DNA of 64,000 nt, taken from the NCBI GenBank assembly GCA_023389105.1, contig JAEWEY010000005.1, positions 124,001-188,000 of the forward strand, given 5' to 3'. The stretch comes from Pseudomonadota bacterium (GTDB lineage: Bacteria > Pseudomonadota > Alphaproteobacteria > Sphingomonadales > Sphingomonadaceae). Position numbers and translations under genes: made by a program. Shown here one piece after another: positions 34,256-43,051 of this stretch (the first letter of the stretch is position 1; each line of letters begins with the position of its first letter). The notes beneath the pieces were generated by a model. The model saw nothing but the letters and a program-made list of their open reading frames with translations. It made no database searches and was not told the origin of the DNA.

Positions 34256-34704
34256 CCGCGCAAGAAGCGTCGAGCGATCAAAGCCGTCGGAATGCCGACC
34301 AGGCAGACGTGGGCGAATAATTGGGTGGCAATCGATAGACCCGACGGGGGCCACGCGCCGGGAAACCGCAACGGTACGACAACAAGGTCAAGCACGACGT
34401 AGGTGATCAGGCCGTAAATAACGCCGGCTGTCGAAGGCCTGTCCGTCAGCCGCTGCCACGCTCGGGCGGCAATCATGAACACGCCGACCATGATGGCCAT
34501 CAGGGCGAAGTGCACAGCGATCCCGAGCAGGGCGCCCGCATCACCCATGCTCGTGGCGCTTGGGAACGGGCCTGATGCAACGAAGCGAAGCATGTCGCCG
34601 ACGTGCTTGCCGCGCGAGAGCGTCAGGAAAATCGCCAGTAGGATGTCCAGCGATCCGCACAGCAACGTGCCGAGTACGACCGGCTTCACCATTGACCGCT
34701 GCAT
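34252..34704 (-). CDS. Four-helix inner-membrane protein, unknown
   Basis: A 150-residue protein with four predicted membrane helices: VVLGTLLCGSLDILLAIFLTL, ALLGIAVHFALMAIMVGVFM, GVIYGLITYVVLDLVVVPL and a C-terminal LFAHVCLVGIPTALIA. A short basic tail (ARRFLRG) suggests a cytosolic C-terminus. Family not known to me by name, though such proteins are frequent in alphaproteobacteria. It is downstream of purL and the DUF3052 gene on the same strand, 15 bp away, so probably co-transcribed. Confidence 0.72.
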   Translation of the reverse strand: MQRSMVKPVVLGTLLCGSLDILLAIFLTLSRGKHVGDMLRFVASGPFPSATSMGDAGALLGIAVHFALMAIMVGVFMIAARAWQRLTDRPSTAGVIYGLITYVVLDLVVVPLRFPGAWPPSGLSIATQLFAHVCLVGIPTALIARRFLRG

Positions 34705-34719
34705 ATTCTGTTCCCCCCT

Positions 34720-35130
34720 TCAGCGATGTTCCTTGCGTATCACCAGCTTCAGGCCCGACCATCTCTCATCGACCGAGCAGACCTTCACGTCGACCAAGGT
34801 CAGTGGCAGCGCAAGTTCACGAACCACGTCCTCGGTTATCGTGGTCGGCACTTTCGCGGCCTTCTTGGGCCAACTCACCCAGATGAACCCCGCGCGATCG
34901 AGCAGCGGCAATACGGCGATCAGGCGCTGGTGCAGGACCTCGCGCTCGACAACGAAGAGATGCGCGGCGTCCAATTCAGCCTCGGCAATTCGGAGCCAAG
35001 TCGGACTGCCACCGATGTCCTTTTGGATCTGGTGCCGGATGGCATCAGGCATCCCATCAATGAGAACTCGCGCGCCCGGCCGGTAGCCAAGCTTCCTGCC
35101 GAGCGGGGTGCCGGAGTAGCCCGACGTCAG
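34720..35130 (-). CDS. DUF3052 family protein, apparent CTG start
   Basis: The recognisable DUF3052 sequence begins TSGYSGTPLGRKLGYRPGARVLIDG, well upstream of the first ATG at 35052. Between that ATG and the in-frame upstream region inside purL there is no ATG, GTG or TTG; the only fitting initiator is CTG at 35130, three bases after the purL stop, which matches the family's usual Met. Starting there gives 136 residues, the normal length. WVSWPKKAAKVPTTITEDVVRE near the C-terminus is a family hallmark. Function unknown. Ribosome site is weak (GGA nine bases upstream). Confidence 0.7.
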   Translation of the reverse strand: MTSGYSGTPLGRKLGYRPGARVLIDGMPDAIRHQIQKDIGGSPTWLRIAEAELDAAHLFVVEREVLHQRLIAVLPLLDRAGFIWVSWPKKAAKVPTTITEDVVRELALPLTLVDVKVCSVDERWSGLKLVIRKEHR

Positions 35131-35132
35131 CG

Positions 35133-37424
35133 CTAGAATTCCGGCGTCAGTTCGCTGCCCATCAGCTTGGGGAAGAAGCCCTCGTGGGTTGCACGGATCT
35201 CGGCGAGCGGCATTTCCGCGATCACCGACCGGTCGGCCCGATCGATGGCGATCGTGTCGCCGGCGGTCCAGCCAATGAAGCAGCAGCCAACGCCATTGTC
35301 GCGCGCAAGCTTTTCGATGGCGTGCTGGTCGAGCCGCTCGGTGACGACGAAGCGCCCCTGCGTTTCGCCAAAGAGCGACGCCGCATGATTTTCAACCTCA
35401 CTGTCGACCTCGTCCTCAAACGTGTCGATCACCAATCGCGCGCCGATGTTGCCGGCCAGCGCCATCTTCGCAACGGCGACGAAAGTGCCTCCGTCCGAAC
35501 AGTCGTGCACGGCGGTGGCGAAGCCTTCGGCGATCAACATGCGGACGAATTCGGCGTTCTTCCGCTCGGCCTCGAGGTTTACGCGCGGCGGCGCGCCATC
35601 ACGGCGACCGTGACATACATCCAGCCATAACGATTGGCCCACTTCGGGCTGCGCCCGCGCATCCGCGCCAATCAGGAGAATCTTCTCCGCTTCGGCTTTG
35701 AATCCGACCGTGGCAGTTTTGGCCCAATCATCGACAAGTCCAACGCCACCGATCGCCGGGGTCGGCAAGATCGCCGAGCCACCCCCGGTCGCCTTGCTTT
35801 CATTGTAAAGGCTGACATTGCCGCTCACGATCGGAAAATCGAGCGCGCGGCACGCGTCGCCCATGCCGCGCAGGCACTCGACAAATTGCGTCATGATTTC
35901 AGGGCGCTGCGGATTGCCGAAGTTCAGGCAGTTGGTGACCGCAAGCGGTCGTGCACCGACCGCGGATAGGTTTCGGTAGGCTTCGGCAATCGCCTGCTTC
36001 CCCCCCTCATATGGGTCGGCATAGCAATAACGCGGCGTGCAATCGGTCGTCATTGCGAGCGCTTTTCTCGATCCATGCACGCGCACGACGGCCGCATCGC
36101 CGCCCGGACGCTGGACCGTGTCGCCACCGACCTGCTGGTCATACTGCTCCCAGATCCAGCGGCGAGAGGCGAGGTTCGGCGAGGCCATGAGCTTGAGCAA
36201 GTCGGCCATCAAATCGCGGCTTTTCGGCGGATCCTTGAGTGGCGCCACGTTCGCCCAGGCCTTGTACTTGGCGAGCGGAAAATGCGGCCGGTCGTAGAGC
36301 GGCGCCTCGTCCGCGAGCGGACCGAGTGGAATATCGCACACCACCTCGCCATCGAATTCCAGCACCATGTGCCCGGTGTCGGTCACTTCGCCGATCACCG
36401 CGAAGTCCAGCTCCCACTTGCGGAAGATCGCTTCCGCCTCGGGCTCGCGGCCGGGCTTCAGCACCATGAGCATGCGCTCCTGGCTCTCCGACAGCATCAT
36501 TTCATAGGGCGTCATGCCGGTCTCGCGGCAGGGCACCTTGTTCATGTCGAGCCGGATGCCCGCGCCGCCCTTAGACGCCATCTCCACCGACGAGCTGGTT
36601 AGCCCCGCCGCGCCCATGTCCTGGATGGCGACGATGGCGTCGGTCGCCATTAGTTCTAGGCAGGCTTCAATGAGCAGCTTTTCGATGAATGGATCACCAA
36701 CCTGCACGGTCGGGCGCTTCTCATCGCTGTTCTCGTCGAAATCAGCGCTGGCCATGGTCGCGCCGTGGATGCCGTCGCGGCCCGTCTTGGATCCGACGTA
36801 CACGATCGGATTGCCGATCCCGCTCGCGGCGGAATAAAAAATCTTGTCCGTCTTCGCGACACCGACCGTCATCGCGTTGACCAGGATGTTGCCGTCGTAC
36901 GCCGGGTCGAAATTGACCTCGCCGCCAACGGTCGGGACGCCGACGCAATTGCCGTAGCCGCCGATCCCCGCGACGACGCCGGCGATCAGGTGCCGCATCT
37001 TCGGATGATCGGGCCGCCCGAACCGTAGGGCGTTGAGGTTCGCCACGGGCCGCGCGCCCATCGTGAACACGTCGCGCAGGATGCCGCCGACGCCCGTCGC
37101 CGCGCCCTGGTATGGCTCAATGTACGACGGGTGATTATGGCTCTCCATCTTGAAGATCGCCGCATCGCCGTCGCCAATGTCGATCACGCCAGCATTCTCG
37201 CCCGGACCGCAGATGACCCAGGGTGCTTCGGTCGGCAGCTTCTTCAAATGGAAGCGCGAGCTTTTGTAGCTGCAGTGCTCGGACCACATGACGGAGAAAA
37301 TGCCGAGTTCGACGAGGTTTGGCTCGCGGCCCAGCGCTTTCAGGATCCGGTCATACTCTTCGGGGCTGAGGCCGTGCTCGGCGACCATTTCGGGCGTGAT
37401 GCGGGAAGCTTCCAGGACATCCAT
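35133..37424 (-). CDS. purL: Phosphoribosylformylglycinamidine synthase subunit PurL
   Basis: ATP-dependent fourth step of purine synthesis (FGAR to FGAM), the small PurL type used with PurQ and PurS. The 763-residue protein has the two AIR-synthase-like halves: VMWSEHCSYKSSRFHLK near residue 46, ESHNHPSYIEPYQGAATGVGGILRD with the ATP/Mg site, and a second half with TTDCTPRYCYADPYEGGKQAI. purQ and purS are not in the window. DUF3052 follows immediately. Confidence 0.97.
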   Translation of the reverse strand: MDVLEASRITPEMVAEHGLSPEEYDRILKALGREPNLVELGIFSVMWSEHCSYKSSRFHLKKLPTEAPWVICGPGENAGVIDIGDGDAAIFKMESHNHPSYIEPYQGAATGVGGILRDVFTMGARPVANLNALRFGRPDHPKMRHLIAGVVAGIGGYGNCVGVPTVGGEVNFDPAYDGNILVNAMTVGVAKTDKIFYSAASGIGNPIVYVGSKTGRDGIHGATMASADFDENSDEKRPTVQVGDPFIEKLLIEACLELMATDAIVAIQDMGAAGLTSSSVEMASKGGAGIRLDMNKVPCRETGMTPYEMMLSESQERMLMVLKPGREPEAEAIFRKWELDFAVIGEVTDTGHMVLEFDGEVVCDIPLGPLADEAPLYDRPHFPLAKYKAWANVAPLKDPPKSRDLMADLLKLMASPNLASRRWIWEQYDQQVGGDTVQRPGGDAAVVRVHGSRKALAMTTDCTPRYCYADPYEGGKQAIAEAYRNLSAVGARPLAVTNCLNFGNPQRPEIMTQFVECLRGMGDACRALDFPIVSGNVSLYNESKATGGGSAILPTPAIGGVGLVDDWAKTATVGFKAEAEKILLIGADARAQPEVGQSLWLDVCHGRRDGAPPRVNLEAERKNAEFVRMLIAEGFATAVHDCSDGGTFVAVAKMALAGNIGARLVIDTFEDEVDSEVENHAASLFGETQGRFVVTERLDQHAIEKLARDNGVGCCFIGWTAGDTIAIDRADRSVIAEMPLAEIRATHEGFFPKLMGSELTPEF

Positions 37425-37474
37425 CCCGCGCCATTAGCCGCACGAGCGCAGCGCCGCTAGGTCGCGGCCCGCGC

Positions 37475-39130
37475 TCAGATGTCGTGCCGGGTAAACTTGT
37501 TTCCGGAGAACAGGAATGTCTGCGGCCGGCCGTCGATGAAATCCGCAAAGGATGCGCGTTCGGGCGACCAGCTCTCGCGGCCCACCCGCCACAGATTCTC
37601 TCCGATCTTGGTCATTGGCGTCTCGGTACCCAACCAGAGCTTGCCGCCGCGCTCGATGACCGGAGCCGGCCCGTACCATGGATCGTCATTGACGTAGCGC
37701 CCGGCGAGCTGCGCGGCCGCAGGATCGCTGGCTGGCAATGAGCCCGCCGCACCCGCGCGAAGATAGCTTCTAGACCCCCAGGCGACCCGAGCCACCGCTC
37801 CGCCCGACCGCTCAAACAAAAGGCTGTTTTGCCGAAACGAGGGATGGGTCGTCCGGAAGATGTCATCGGTCAGCCACTGCAGCGGCGCACTCTGACCATT
37901 GGCAATGATTATCAGCGTTCTATCCGCCTGGACTTCGAGGGAGCCCGATGGCCCCAGATATCTGCCCGCGTAGGCCGCGGCGTTCGGCAACAGCGGCTCG
38001 AGACCGGGCGCCACCGGGACCGGCTTGCCGGCCATCGCGGCGCCGATCGCGTCGACGGCAAACATCGTCAGCAAGCGTGGGCGATATTCCGCGAAGGCAT
38101 TGATGGTAGAACTCGCAAACGCTCCTACGCCACTCGCCACATCGACATGGAAGGAGGACGAGAAGGAGAGCATCCCGCCAGTGTGATGCAGATAGGCACG
38201 GCCGCCGGTGCCGACATGCATCAGCCCGTTGCCATAGGTCATGCCTGGCGCCTCACTGCGGACTGCGTGGGTCGTGAATTCTCGAGCCTGCAGCGGCGAC
38301 AGCCCAAGGATACCCTCGCCCTTCGCCGCCCCCGCGAGCGCAAGCAGGAACGACAGCATCTCGTCGGCGGTCGAGGCAACGCTTCCGGCGCCGAAGGTCA
38401 CGTCGACCCACGGCGCAGGCGCCAGCGGTGCGCCGCGCACATATGGCGCCATCTGGTCGGCCGCTTCATATCCTTGAGCGTATCGAAGTCGGTCCGCGCC
38501 GATGATCGCACCGCGTGATCGGGTCATCCCCAGCGGCATCAGGACGCGCTCGTGCAGCAACAGAGCCAGCGGCTTCCGTCCGAGATGCTCCGCGAGTTTG
38601 CCGAGAATGTCGTAACCGGTATTCGAATAATGCCAGTGCGCACCGGGCGCATAGGCGGTCCAGAGGCCGCCTGACGGAAAGAGCGGCGCATCCCCAGGTA
38701 TCCCGGCTACGTGATCGAGCAGATGCTGCACCGAGATCGCATTGCCGCTCGGCAGGGCGATTGCAGGCATCAAGTCGCTGATCCGGTCGCTCAACCGGAG
38801 ACGGCCTTCCGCCGCAAACTGGTGGATCAGCAACGCCACCATGACCTTGCTGATCGAGCCGATCTGGAAAAGCGTGTCGGGCGTAATCGCCGAACGCGCA
38901 TCCGCATTGGCGAATCCGAAGTTGAACGTCTGACGCACGCGGCCGCGCGCCGCGACAGCCAGTGTCATTCCGGGCAGGTTGAAGAATTGGCGGTGGGCAT
39001 CGCCATAGCGCTGGATCGCGGCAAATGCCGTGGCCAGCGCAGGGGCCGGTGCTGGCGACTGACCCATCGTGCGCGATGCAAGCGTGGCGCTAAGCGCGCC
39101 GGTGGTGAACGCGCGTCGGGTTATCGGCAT
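37475..39130 (-). CDS. Serine hydrolase (class C beta-lactamase-like fold), exported by Tat
   Basis: A 551-residue periplasmic hydrolase. A twin-arginine-like leader (TRRAFTTGALSATLASR) precedes a beta-lactamase/transpeptidase-like domain with SxxK as SISK near residue 94, YxN as YSN near 169, and HTGG in place of KTG. The last 150 residues form a separate beta-barrel-like domain, common in esterase/peptidase members of the family. Likely a D-amino-acid peptidase or esterase, not a true beta-lactamase; substrate unknown. Confidence 0.86.
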   Translation of the reverse strand: MPITRRAFTTGALSATLASRTMGQSPAPAPALATAFAAIQRYGDAHRQFFNLPGMTLAVAARGRVRQTFNFGFANADARSAITPDTLFQIGSISKVMVALLIHQFAAEGRLRLSDRISDLMPAIALPSGNAISVQHLLDHVAGIPGDAPLFPSGGLWTAYAPGAHWHYSNTGYDILGKLAEHLGRKPLALLLHERVLMPLGMTRSRGAIIGADRLRYAQGYEAADQMAPYVRGAPLAPAPWVDVTFGAGSVASTADEMLSFLLALAGAAKGEGILGLSPLQAREFTTHAVRSEAPGMTYGNGLMHVGTGGRAYLHHTGGMLSFSSSFHVDVASGVGAFASSTINAFAEYRPRLLTMFAVDAIGAAMAGKPVPVAPGLEPLLPNAAAYAGRYLGPSGSLEVQADRTLIIIANGQSAPLQWLTDDIFRTTHPSFRQNSLLFERSGGAVARVAWGSRSYLRAGAAGSLPASDPAAAQLAGRYVNDDPWYGPAPVIERGGKLWLGTETPMTKIGENLWRVGRESWSPERASFADFIDGRPQTFLFSGNKFTRHDI

Positions 39131-39190
39131 GAAAAATCCCCTCCCACTGGAACCATGAAGCCCGCGGGAGGGGAGTTCAAGCGACCGACT

Positions 39191-39529
39191 TTAGGCCTTG
39201 CAGCTTTCGCCGTTGTACGTGACCGTCGTGGCCTTCGCATCGCCCTTCAGCTCATTGCCGACGGTAACGCTGGTGCCGGTTTCCTCGCGCGTCTTCTTAA
39301 CGCGGGCCGTGCCGTCCGACATCCAGTCGATGTAAACGAGTTTATTGTCCTTGCAGCGATACGACTTGCTCGCTTGGATCGATGGGGGGAGGGCAACCGG
39401 CTCGTTGTTCGTGACGGCAGCGCTGGGATCTTCCTGCGGCCCGCCGGCCACGATGGTGTGATCTTCCTTGTTGCAGCCGGCTAACGCAGCGGCAGCGACA
39501 AGCGCGAATAGCATGGGGGTGCGAGTCAT
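39191..39529 (-). CDS. Small lipoprotein, weakly MliC-like
   Basis: A 112-residue lipoprotein (lipobox ALAGC). The mature part contains SYRCKDNKLVYIDWMSDGTARVKK and ends VTYNGESCKA, with two cysteines that could pair. The order is reminiscent of the MliC/lysozyme-inhibitor fold (YxC start, small beta-barrel), but the match is weak. ATG 39529 gives the proper signal; the longer frame from 39565 is not supported. Confidence 0.65.
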   Translation of the reverse strand: MTRTPMLFALVAAAALAGCNKEDHTIVAGGPQEDPSAAVTNNEPVALPPSIQASKSYRCKDNKLVYIDWMSDGTARVKKTREETGTSVTVGNELKGDAKATTVTYNGESCKA

Positions 39530-39614
39530 GGCGTCGCCATTCGCTAGCAACGCTGTTAGCGTCAAGACCGACTTCTTGCATATTGTCGAAGCGAGACATA
39601 GCTTCGTCGAGACG

Positions 39615-39851
39615 ATGCCCTACCAAGCCGGCAGCAGCGCGCAGCGCATTCGCATCGGGCTGACCGGCCTCGCGTGCGCATTTTTGCTGGTTCTCCTAGG
39701 ATCGATCATCAGCCGCTCGAGCCGGGACGATACGGCGAACGCGGCCGATCAGGTATCAATGAATAAAGAGCCAAGCGAGCCTCTCGCAGAACTGGGCGTC
39801 GCGCCTGGCGCTTCGTCGCGAGACAGCAACTCCGCCACTGAAAACAAATGA
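39615..39851 (+). CDS. Small single-span membrane protein, unknown
   Basis: A 78-residue protein with a hydrophobic helix (LTGLACAFLLVLLGSIISRS) after a 16-residue head and a polar periplasmic tail. Its stop overlaps the start of the next gene (ATGA at 39848-39851). The start ATG 39615 is preceded by GAGACG only. Pairing with the DUF4350-like protein suggests a small membrane complex. Confidence 0.6.
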   Translation: MPYQAGSSAQRIRIGLTGLACAFLLVLLGSIISRSSRDDTANAADQVSMNKEPSEPLAELGVAPGASSRDSNSATENK

Positions 39852-40597
39852 CCCGCGCGCGTCGACGCGCGCTCTTAGGATTGTTCGTCGCGTTTGTTGC
39901 TGCTGTTTTCCTGGCGGGAACCTATTGGCAGCGTAAGTCGGGCGGCGGCGCGAAGCCGCAAGTAATGCTGCTGACCAGTTTGCCTATCATATTCGGCGAG
40001 GACTTCGACCCGCGCGGCCAGGGATCACCGACGCTCACCGCGCTTTCAGAGACATTCGATGTTCGGCCGATCAGTACCTCCAGCGCGACTGAACTATCGA
40101 AGGGGCGGTTATTGCTCATGGCGCAGCCGCCGGCCCAGTCGCCGCAAGATCTCGTCGCACTGGATGCATGGGTTCGACGCGGCGGCAGGGTCCTTGTCCT
40201 TGCGGACCCGATGCTGGAATGGCCGAGCGCCCGCCCGCTCGGCGATCCGCTGCACCCGCCTATCATGTTCACCGACACTGGCCTCCTCGCGCACTGGGGA
40301 CTGACGCTCGACGCGCCCGACGCACGCGGGCCTGCGAAACGGGCGCTGGCCGGCCGCGACGTCATCGCCGTGTCACCGGGCGCGATCGAGGGAGCTTGCA
40401 ACATCGGAAGCGATGGCTTCGTTGCTGTTTGCCGGATCGGTAACGGCCGCGCCATCGTCGTCGCAGATGCCGATTTCCTCAATGCCGAAGCCGGTTCGCC
40501 AGCGCTCGCCGCAGTGACGGATCTTCTGGCGTGGCTATCCGGCAACGATTCGGAACGAACAGACTTATCCACAGGGGTCACCGCAAGAACAAGTTAA
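39848..40597 (+). CDS. DUF4350/GldG-like membrane-anchored protein
   Basis: A 249-residue protein with one N-terminal transmembrane helix and a Rossmann-like domain: VMLLTSLPIIFGEDF, LLLMAQPPAQSPQDLVALDAWVRRGGRVLVLADPMLEW, then RAIVVADADFLN. This is the pattern of GldG/DUF4350-type auxiliary components of ABC systems, which bind no nucleotide themselves. No ABC ATPase or permease is adjacent, so the role here is open. Located just upstream of the dcw cluster; its 3' end contains a perfect DnaA-box sequence. Confidence 0.7.
   Translation: MTRARRRALLGLFVAFVAAVFLAGTYWQRKSGGGAKPQVMLLTSLPIIFGEDFDPRGQGSPTLTALSETFDVRPISTSSATELSKGRLLLMAQPPAQSPQDLVALDAWVRRGGRVLVLADPMLEWPSARPLGDPLHPPIMFTDTGLLAHWGLTLDAPDARGPAKRALAGRDVIAVSPGAIEGACNIGSDGFVAVCRIGNGRAIVVADADFLNAEAGSPALAAVTDLLAWLSGNDSERTDLSTGVTARTS
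40565..40573 (+). promoter_or_regulatory. Perfect DnaA-box sequence upstream of mraZ
   Basis: TTATCCACA, the consensus DnaA box, occurs in the last codons of the DUF4350-like gene, about 70 bp before the MraZ repeats. A single box inside a coding region may be chance. Confidence 0.3.
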
Positions 40598-40640
40598 GAA
40601 CAGAACCAACCTTCGCCAGCCAGAAAAGCACGGAATTCCG

Positions 40641-40680
40641 AGATTTCCCACGAAAACCCATGAATTCCCATGAAAACCCA
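40641..40680 (-). promoter_or_regulatory. MraZ operator: four 10-bp repeats ending CCCA (TGGG on minus strand)
   Basis: Four consecutive 10-base units each end in CCCA, so TGGG recurs with exact 10-bp spacing on the minus strand. MraZ is known to bind TGGGN repeats spaced by five bases upstream of its own gene in E. coli. Position (about 140-180 bp before mraZ) and spacing fit autoregulation of the dcw cluster. The orientation on the minus strand is noted. Confidence 0.72.
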
Positions 40681-40821
40681 TTGTATCCCGCAAGTCGTTG
40701 AGTTACCAACATCGACTGTAGCGCGGGGGCTTACCCTTTGATTCGATCCTGACGCGGTGCGCGCGATGGCGCGCATCCGTGACGGACCCGCTCGTGCGCT
40801 ACGAACGGGGAGTGGTTTGGC

Positions 40822-41310
40822 GTGGCGCTAGAGCATCTGTTTCAGGGCAGTGCGCTGAACGCGGTCGATGCAAAGGGCCGCGTATCCATTCCCGCATTCC
40901 TGCGCGGCGTGATTGAACGCCGTGGCGACGCCCGCACGATCGTTCTCGCCAAGCACGAAGCCTTTCCCTGCCTCAGCGCCTATGACCCTGCCTACGCCGC
41001 GCTGAAGCACGCAAAGCTCGAGCGTCTGGCCGAAAAGGAAGAGACGGGCCCGGACGCGCAGCTCGAATATCAGCAGCGCAACCTCATGGCGTTCGCCGCC
41101 ACCGAAGAGACGCCCTACGACAGTTCGGGCCGCATCCTGATGCCGCCGATGATGCGCCGCAAAGGTCAGATCGGCGACCTGGCGCTATTCCTCGGCACCG
41201 GCGAGACTTTCCAGATCTGGAACCCGACGCTGTTCCTCGACGATCCCCGTATTCCCGAGGATCTCAAGGACATCGCCCGTTACCGCCTCGAAGAGCGAGG
41301 CGCCTCATGA
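40822..41310 (+). CDS. mraZ: Transcriptional regulator MraZ
   Basis: DNA-binding regulator at the head of the dcw cluster, 162 residues with two SpoVT/AbrB-like halves: ALNAVDAKGRVSIPAFLRGVIE and DSSGRILMPPMMRRKGQIGDLALFLG. GTG 40822 has GGGGAG nine bases upstream. In E. coli MraZ represses its own promoter. Its stop overlaps rsmH (ATGA). Confidence 0.95.
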   Translation: MALEHLFQGSALNAVDAKGRVSIPAFLRGVIERRGDARTIVLAKHEAFPCLSAYDPAYAALKHAKLERLAEKEETGPDAQLEYQQRNLMAFAATEETPYDSSGRILMPPMMRRKGQIGDLALFLGTGETFQIWNPTLFLDDPRIPEDLKDIARYRLEERGAS

Positions 41311-42275
41311 CCAGCACCGGCACGAAGCTTGCCCCGCATGTACCGGTGCTGGTCAACGAGGTCGTCGCGGCGATGGCGCTCCACGACGGCGGCACGGCGG
41401 TCGACGGCACTTTCGGCGCGGGCGGCTACACCCGCGCGATCCTGGCTGCCGGCGCTGACAAGGTCATCGGCTTCGACCGCGACCCCGATGCGATTGCCGC
41501 CGGCCCTGTGCTCGTTGACGATCCGCGCCTGACGCTGGTCGAGGAACGTTTCTCGCAAATGGATCGGGCGCTGGCCGATCGCGGGATCGGCCTCGTCGAT
41601 GCCATCGCGCTCGATATCGGCGTCTCGTCGATGCAGCTCGACCGCGCCGATCGCGGCTTCTCATTCCAAGCCGACGGCCCGCTCGACATGCGCATGAGCC
41701 GGTCTGGCCTGACCGCTGCAGAGTTTCTCAATTCGGCCGAGGAGGCCGACATCGCCCGGGTATTGCGCGACTTTGGGGAGGAGCCGCGCGCCCGGGCGAT
41801 CGCCCGCGCCATCGTTGCCGCCCGCCCGGTTGAGCGCACGGCCGAGCTGGCCACCATCGTTCGTCGTGCCGCGGGCTTTCGCCCGGGCCAGAAGAGCGAT
41901 CCCGCGACCCGCACGTTTCAGGCGATCCGCATCCATCTCAATGCCGAACTCGACGAGCTGGAAGAGGGCCTGGAAGCGGCCGAGCGTGCGTTGAAGCCCG
42001 GCGGCCGCCTCGCCGTGGTCACCTTCCACAGCCTCGAAGACCGCATCGTGAAGCGGTTCTTCCGTGAACGCAGCGGCAGCACGCCTGCCGGCTCGCGCCA
42101 CCGCCCGCTGGTCGCCGCCACGGACGAACCGACCTTCGAACGCGTCGCAAAGCCGGTGTCACCCTCTGAGCAGGAACTCGCGGTCAACCCGCGCGCCCGC
42201 TCGGCCCGCCTGCGCAGCGCCGTCCGCACTTCCGCCCCCGCCCGTAACCCAGTTTCCAGGGATCGCCTCCAATGA
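41307..42275 (+). CDS. rsmH: 16S rRNA (cytosine-1402-N4)-methyltransferase
   Basis: SAM-dependent N4 methylation of C1402 in the ribosomal P site. The 322-residue protein has HVPVLVNEVV, GTFGAGGYTRAIL for SAM binding, GFDRDPDAI, ALDIGVSSMQLDRADRGFSFQADGPLDMRM and the late TFHSLEDRIVKRFFRE. The start overlaps mraZ and the stop overlaps ftsL. Confidence 0.97.
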   Translation: MTSTGTKLAPHVPVLVNEVVAAMALHDGGTAVDGTFGAGGYTRAILAAGADKVIGFDRDPDAIAAGPVLVDDPRLTLVEERFSQMDRALADRGIGLVDAIALDIGVSSMQLDRADRGFSFQADGPLDMRMSRSGLTAAEFLNSAEEADIARVLRDFGEEPRARAIARAIVAARPVERTAELATIVRRAAGFRPGQKSDPATRTFQAIRIHLNAELDELEEGLEAAERALKPGGRLAVVTFHSLEDRIVKRFFRERSGSTPAGSRHRPLVAATDEPTFERVAKPVSPSEQELAVNPRARSARLRSAVRTSAPARNPVSRDRLQ

Positions 42276-43051
42276 GTGGCCGTAGTAGTTTCCGCTCCGT
42301 CTTCATGGTCGCCAGCTGCGCCGGTGCGGCACTTGGCTGCTATCTCGTTTCCCTCCGCGTCGCTTCCGAGCGCGCGGCGCTGGAACATGTCGAAAACCGC
42401 ATCGTCCTGGCGCAGCGCGACATGCGCGTTTTGCAGACGGAGATCGGAACGCGCGGACGCCTGTCGCAGCTGGAACGGTGGAATGCCGGTGCGTTCGCCT
42501 TGTCCGCGCCGGCCGCCGACCAATTGCTGAAGGGCAGTTTCGAGCTCGCGCGCCTTGCCAGGCCGGACCATCAGGTCGACTTCAAGGCGCCCGTTGTACT
42601 GGCTTCTGCGCCGGCACCGGAGAAGGCATCGCCGATCGCGCAGCCTGAAGTGGACGACAGCGGCGCGCCCGCTGCCACGGCTTCGCCGGCGGCGCTGATG
42701 CATGTCGCCAGTTACAAGACCGAGACGCGCGAGGTCCCGGCACGGTCCTCCGTCACATTGCCCCTGACGGAGACCAAACCCACGGGCAAGCCGGCCACGG
42801 CGGATAGGTCGGCATCACCCAAGTCCGTGGCGAAGCCGGGCCTCGCGGCCGCCCAACCCAAGGCGGTCAAAGTCGCGACGAAGGACGCGCCAAAGTCCGT
42901 TACGGCGCCGACCAAAAAAGCGGTGGATAAGCCCGCTGTCGCTGCCGCCAAGCCGGTGACAAAGCCGGTGCGTATTGCGAAAATCGACCCGCTGGCGCCG
43001 TTACCGGCCAAGCATCTCGCAACCTCGAAGGGCAAAACTGCCGACCGATGA
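42272..43051 (+). CDS. ftsL: FtsL-position cell division protein with long Ala/Lys/Pro tail
   Basis: A 259-residue single-span protein. A short cytosolic head, one helix (SVFMVASCAGAALGCYLVSLRV) and a coiled-coil (AALEHVENRIVLAQRDMRVLQTEIGTRGRLSQLERWN) are as in FtsL, which bridges FtsB and FtsQ in the divisome. The remaining 160 residues are low complexity (Ala, Pro, Lys, Val) and would span the periplasm; usual FtsL is near 100-120 residues. The gene name rests on position between rsmH and ftsI plus the coiled-coil. Confidence 0.72.
   Translation: MSGRSSFRSVFMVASCAGAALGCYLVSLRVASERAALEHVENRIVLAQRDMRVLQTEIGTRGRLSQLERWNAGAFALSAPAADQLLKGSFELARLARPDHQVDFKAPVVLASAPAPEKASPIAQPEVDDSGAPAATASPAALMHVASYKTETREVPARSSVTLPLTETKPTGKPATADRSASPKSVAKPGLAAAQPKAVKVATKDAPKSVTAPTKKAVDKPAVAAAKPVTKPVRIAKIDPLAPLPAKHLATSKGKTADR

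Noticed and set aside
37475..39130. Reading the serine hydrolase as an AmpC beta-lactamase resistance gene
   Set aside because: KTG is replaced by HTGG, an extra C-terminal domain is present and no AmpR regulator is adjacent; a general esterase/peptidase is more likely.
40597..40776. Repeated GTTTTCATGGG-like sequence as a CRISPR-like or coding element
   Set aside because: The period is only 10 bp and the position upstream of mraZ fits the MraZ operator; the 60-residue frame on the minus strand is just the repeat translated.
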